From JAJISG01 sp964347345 (GTDB lineage: Archaea; Thermoplasmatota; Thermoplasmata; RBG-16-68-12; JAJISG01): a stretch of DNA of 5,587 nt. The DNA lies in NCBI GenBank assembly GCA_964347345.1, contig CAYFYB010000051.1, forward strand, positions 1 through 5,587, read 5' to 3'. Position numbers and translations under genes: made by a program. Below are positions 4,952 to 5,587 of this stretch, one piece after another. The stretch's first letter is position 1. Every line of letters starts with the position of its first letter. The notes below the pieces were generated by a model that saw only the letters and a program-made list of their open reading frames with translations, was not told where the DNA came from and made no database searches.

Positions 4952-5356
4952 CTAGGCGAAGCCCTTCATCCTCAGTGCCTCGACCACCGCCGCTTTCAGG
5001 ACATCATAGGACACGTCACGGCCGAATCTGTGGAGGTCGTCGACCAGAATGGCCAGATTTTTCCGGAGGCGGTACTTCCAGCCGAGGTACATCCCCCGGA
5101 AGCTGTCCAGGGCCACGACCTCGATGGCTATCCCCCGGGGGAAGTCCTCCAGCAACCTCTGGAAGAGGGACTCGGCCACCCTCTGATTCTCCAAGATCTC
5201 AGGCGGGTACTCCGACATCTGCTCCTGATGGAACTCCTCCAAGAGCTCTCCCTGCCCCGTGAGAGATAGAGGATCGGGGGCCTTGCGGCAGCATAGGTCC
5301 ATGAAGGACGGAAAGAGACCCAAGAAACGTATTCTAACGGGGCTGGCCTCCTTCAT
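4952..5356 (-). CDS. Small protein with Cys-Cys pair, possibly thioredoxin-fold
   Basis: From ATG 5356 the product has 134 residues. An in-frame ATG at 5383 would add nine, but it lies within the TATA element at 5382-5390 and so is unlikely to be transcribed. The order of elements is a hydrophobic strand (VRIRFLGLF, 7-15), C22-C23 at the likely start of a helix, a long helical region with SLTGQGELLEEF and EYPPEI, a strand (IAIEVVALDS), a basic helix (GMYLGWKYRLR), a strand (LAILVDD) and a final helix (SYDVLKAAVVEAL). This beta-alpha-beta ... alpha-beta-beta-alpha order resembles a thioredoxin-like fold. Adjacent cysteines after the first strand recall the ArsD metallochaperone, but no CxxC is present and the usual cis-proline before the penultimate strand is missing. 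I do not recognise a named family; a thiol or metal role is inference. It is convergent with small protein C, 17 bases between stops. Confidence 0.8.
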   Translation of the reverse strand: MKEASPVRIRFLGLFPSFMDLCCRKAPDPLSLTGQGELLEEFHQEQMSEYPPEILENQRVAESLFQRLLEDFPRGIAIEVVALDSFRGMYLGWKYRLRKNLAILVDDLHRFGRDVSYDVLKAAVVEALRMKGFA

Positions 5357-5381
5357 CGTCGTTCGATGGAGCCACAACCTC

Positions 5382-5390
5382 ATAAAAGTT
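5382..5390 (-). promoter_or_regulatory. TATA box of the Cys-Cys protein gene
   Basis: The minus strand reads AACTTTTAT, an archaeal TATA element centred about 29 bases before ATG 5356. Because it overlaps the alternative ATG at 5383, it decides the start and predicts a leaderless or nearly leaderless message. Confidence 0.5.
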
Positions 5391-5417
5391 GCCCAGGACG
5401 GAAACCTGAGGACAAGG

Positions 5418-5426
5418 CCTTTATCT
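5418..5426 (+). promoter_or_regulatory. TATA box of the zinc-finger gene
   Basis: CCTTTATCT is centred about 27 bases before ATG 5449, the typical spacing for a leaderless archaeal transcript. There is no ribosome binding site immediately upstream of the ATG. It lies about 30 bases from the divergent TATA box of the Cys-Cys gene, so the two genes share a compact divergent promoter region. Confidence 0.5.
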
Positions 5427-5448
5427 GAGGAACCCTATCGAGGTCGAT

Positions 5449-5587
5449 ATGAAGGCGAAGGCCTGCGCCCACTGCGGCGAGCCTCTATCCGCCTCCTTCG
5501 TGCGACACGGCCTCAGGAGGTTCTGCTCCGAAGACCACGTGAGGAAGTACGTGGAAAAGAAGGAACTGTGGAAGGGCGTGGAGGACT
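5449..5587 (+). CDS. Start of a small treble-clef (TRASH/YHS-like) zinc-finger protein, 3' end cut
   Basis: Forty-six residues are visible before the window ends, so the gene is partial. The N terminus carries a likely zinc site: C6-x2-C9-G, a 16-residue span with basic residues (VRHGLRR), then F25-C26-x3-H30 and an aromatic Y34. The C-x2-CG ... FC-x3-[CH] pattern resembles TRASH, YHS or MYM-type treble clefs, except that the fourth ligand would be His rather than Cys. A charged helix (VRKYVEKKELWKGVED) follows. Such small fingers serve as DNA-binding, metal-sensing or protein-interaction modules, and which applies here cannot be seen. The start is supported by the TATA box at 5418-5426. It points away from the Cys-Cys gene and no link with the ATPase operon is evident. 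Confidence 0.75.
   Translation, partial: MKAKACAHCGEPLSASFVRHGLRRFCSEDHVRKYVEKKELWKGVED

Noticed and set aside
4804..5262. Plus-strand frames of 152 and 111 codons across small protein C and the Cys-Cys gene
   Set aside because: They are Ser/Pro/Arg-rich or shadow frames antisense to a structured minus-strand protein.

Overview
The window most likely comes from an archaeon. The evidence is AT-rich TATA boxes about 27-35 bases upstream of start codons (leaderless or very short leaders), Shine-Dalgarno sites matching the GAGGTGA type inside the operon, and single-domain ArsA/Get3-type ATPases. The DNA is GC-rich and uses many AGG and CTC codons. A euryarchaeal or Thermoplasmata-like source is a guess; no rRNA or other lineage marker is present.

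Layout. (1) Bases 1-294 hold the 3' end of a membrane protein with one strong transmembrane segment and an acidic tail. (2) An intergenic region of about 174 bases carries a hairpin, a palindrome and a TATA box. (3) A tight five-gene plus-strand operon runs from 469 to 3637, with gaps of 9, 11, 8 and 0 bases: small protein A, an ArsA/Get3-like ATPase with intact catalytic motifs, a second ArsA/Get3-like ATPase whose switch I Asp is Asn, small protein B (paralogous to A), and an unknown 176-residue protein. (4) On the minus strand, overlapping the operon end by 15 bases, is a single-pass membrane protein with a cytosolic domain that I read as a CCDC47-like (DUF1682-like) protein. (5) After a divergent promoter region comes small protein C (a third paralog of A and B). 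(6) Convergent with C is a small minus-strand protein with a Cys-Cys pair, possibly of thioredoxin fold. (7) The window ends in the start of a treble-clef zinc-finger protein.

Working model. Get3 is a targeting ATPase for membrane proteins, and CCDC47 is a Sec61-associated subunit of the eukaryotic multipass translocon (PAT complex). An active/inactive Get3-like pair, three copies of a small conserved partner protein and a CCDC47-like membrane protein side by side suggest an archaeal membrane-protein targeting or insertion module. Motif assignments are read directly from the sequence; the CCDC47 relation and the pathway are inferences from remembered family sequences. An 'arsenical pump ATPase' label would be misleading, because the arsenite-binding cysteines and any ArsB partner are absent.
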